A stretch of 33,313 nucleotides of DNA from Endomicrobium sp. Its GTDB lineage: Bacteria > Elusimicrobiota > Endomicrobiia > Endomicrobiales > Endomicrobiaceae. Below are positions 33,279 to 33,313 of the stretch, one piece after another (position 1 is the first letter of the stretch; each line of letters starts with the position of its first letter). Location of the stretch: the NCBI GenBank assembly GCA_031289585.1, contig JAITPF010000038.1, forward strand, positions 1-33,313, given 5' to 3'. Below the pieces are notes generated by a model. That model did not search any database and had not been told where the DNA came from. It saw only the letters and a list, made by a program, of their open reading frames with translations. Made by a program: the position numbers and the translations under genes.

Positions 33279-33313
33279 AAAGCGAGGAAAAAGCAGATTG
33301 GAAAAGATGAAAA

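Overview
The window is AT-rich (roughly one third GC by eye). It combines compact housekeeping and biosynthetic operons with many broken genes and dispersed repeats. The three-gene glutamate synthase, the CAD-like carbamoyl-phosphate synthase large subunit, the retained arginine, pyrimidine and purine genes and the many single-base frameshifts resemble a host-associated Elusimicrobiota bacterium. An Endomicrobium-type endosymbiont of termite-gut flagellates is my best guess. This is inference from gene content; no 16S rRNA or other phylogenetic marker was analysed.

Layout. Bases 1-125 are the 3' end of a signal peptidase I gene. At 582-1543 a PHP-domain phosphoesterase follows a tiny remnant of a PhoH/PIN gene; a frameshifted pabB-pabC fusion lies divergently (1608-3238). 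From 9751 down to 3310, on the minus strand, come carB, purF and pyrG. From 18364 down to 10123, also minus, is a nitrogen operon: glutaminase, FMN and GXGXG subunits of glutamate synthase, carA, a membrane glycosyltransferase and a broken amino-acid permease. About 715 bp of repeats interrupt this operon between the second and third glutamate synthase genes. From 25478 down to 19032, minus, are prfB (with a programmed +1 frameshift), psd, pssA, ndk, tsaC/sua5, an intact fic gene and glyA. From 25831 to 27333 is a graveyard: an IS256-type transposase fragment, tRNA-Ala(GGC), an unidentified gene fragment and a thermonuclease pseudogene. From 27473 to 32589, plus strand, is an operon yjbQ, rsmD, a RecB/Cas4-like nuclease, argB, argD, argG. 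The window ends in a GC-rich (CCNAGN)n tract encoding a putative exported Pro/Ser/Arg repeat protein whose proline frame is broken.

How the genes work together. Glutamate synthase, CarAB, ArgB, ArgD and ArgG form a nitrogen-to-arginine route (glutamate, carbamoyl phosphate, acetylglutamate, argininosuccinate). CarAB also feeds pyrimidines, completed to CTP by PyrG, and PurF starts purine synthesis. Psd and PssA make phosphatidylethanolamine.

The most striking feature is a family of short elements with terminal inverted repeats (TAGAGTCTGTTCACACTAAT). There are three long copies of about 260-280 bp, each with two internal hairpins, one mini copy and several solo ends. They sit at or inside gene 3' ends. 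In psd and rsmD the element encodes the protein's C-terminal tail and stop codon, giving unrelated enzymes similar -LE..(S/V)TNM- tails. Key-residue changes in Psd, RsmD and PabB, together with the frameshifts, suggest active gene decay; several frameshifts are in homopolymers, so sequencing error must be excluded.
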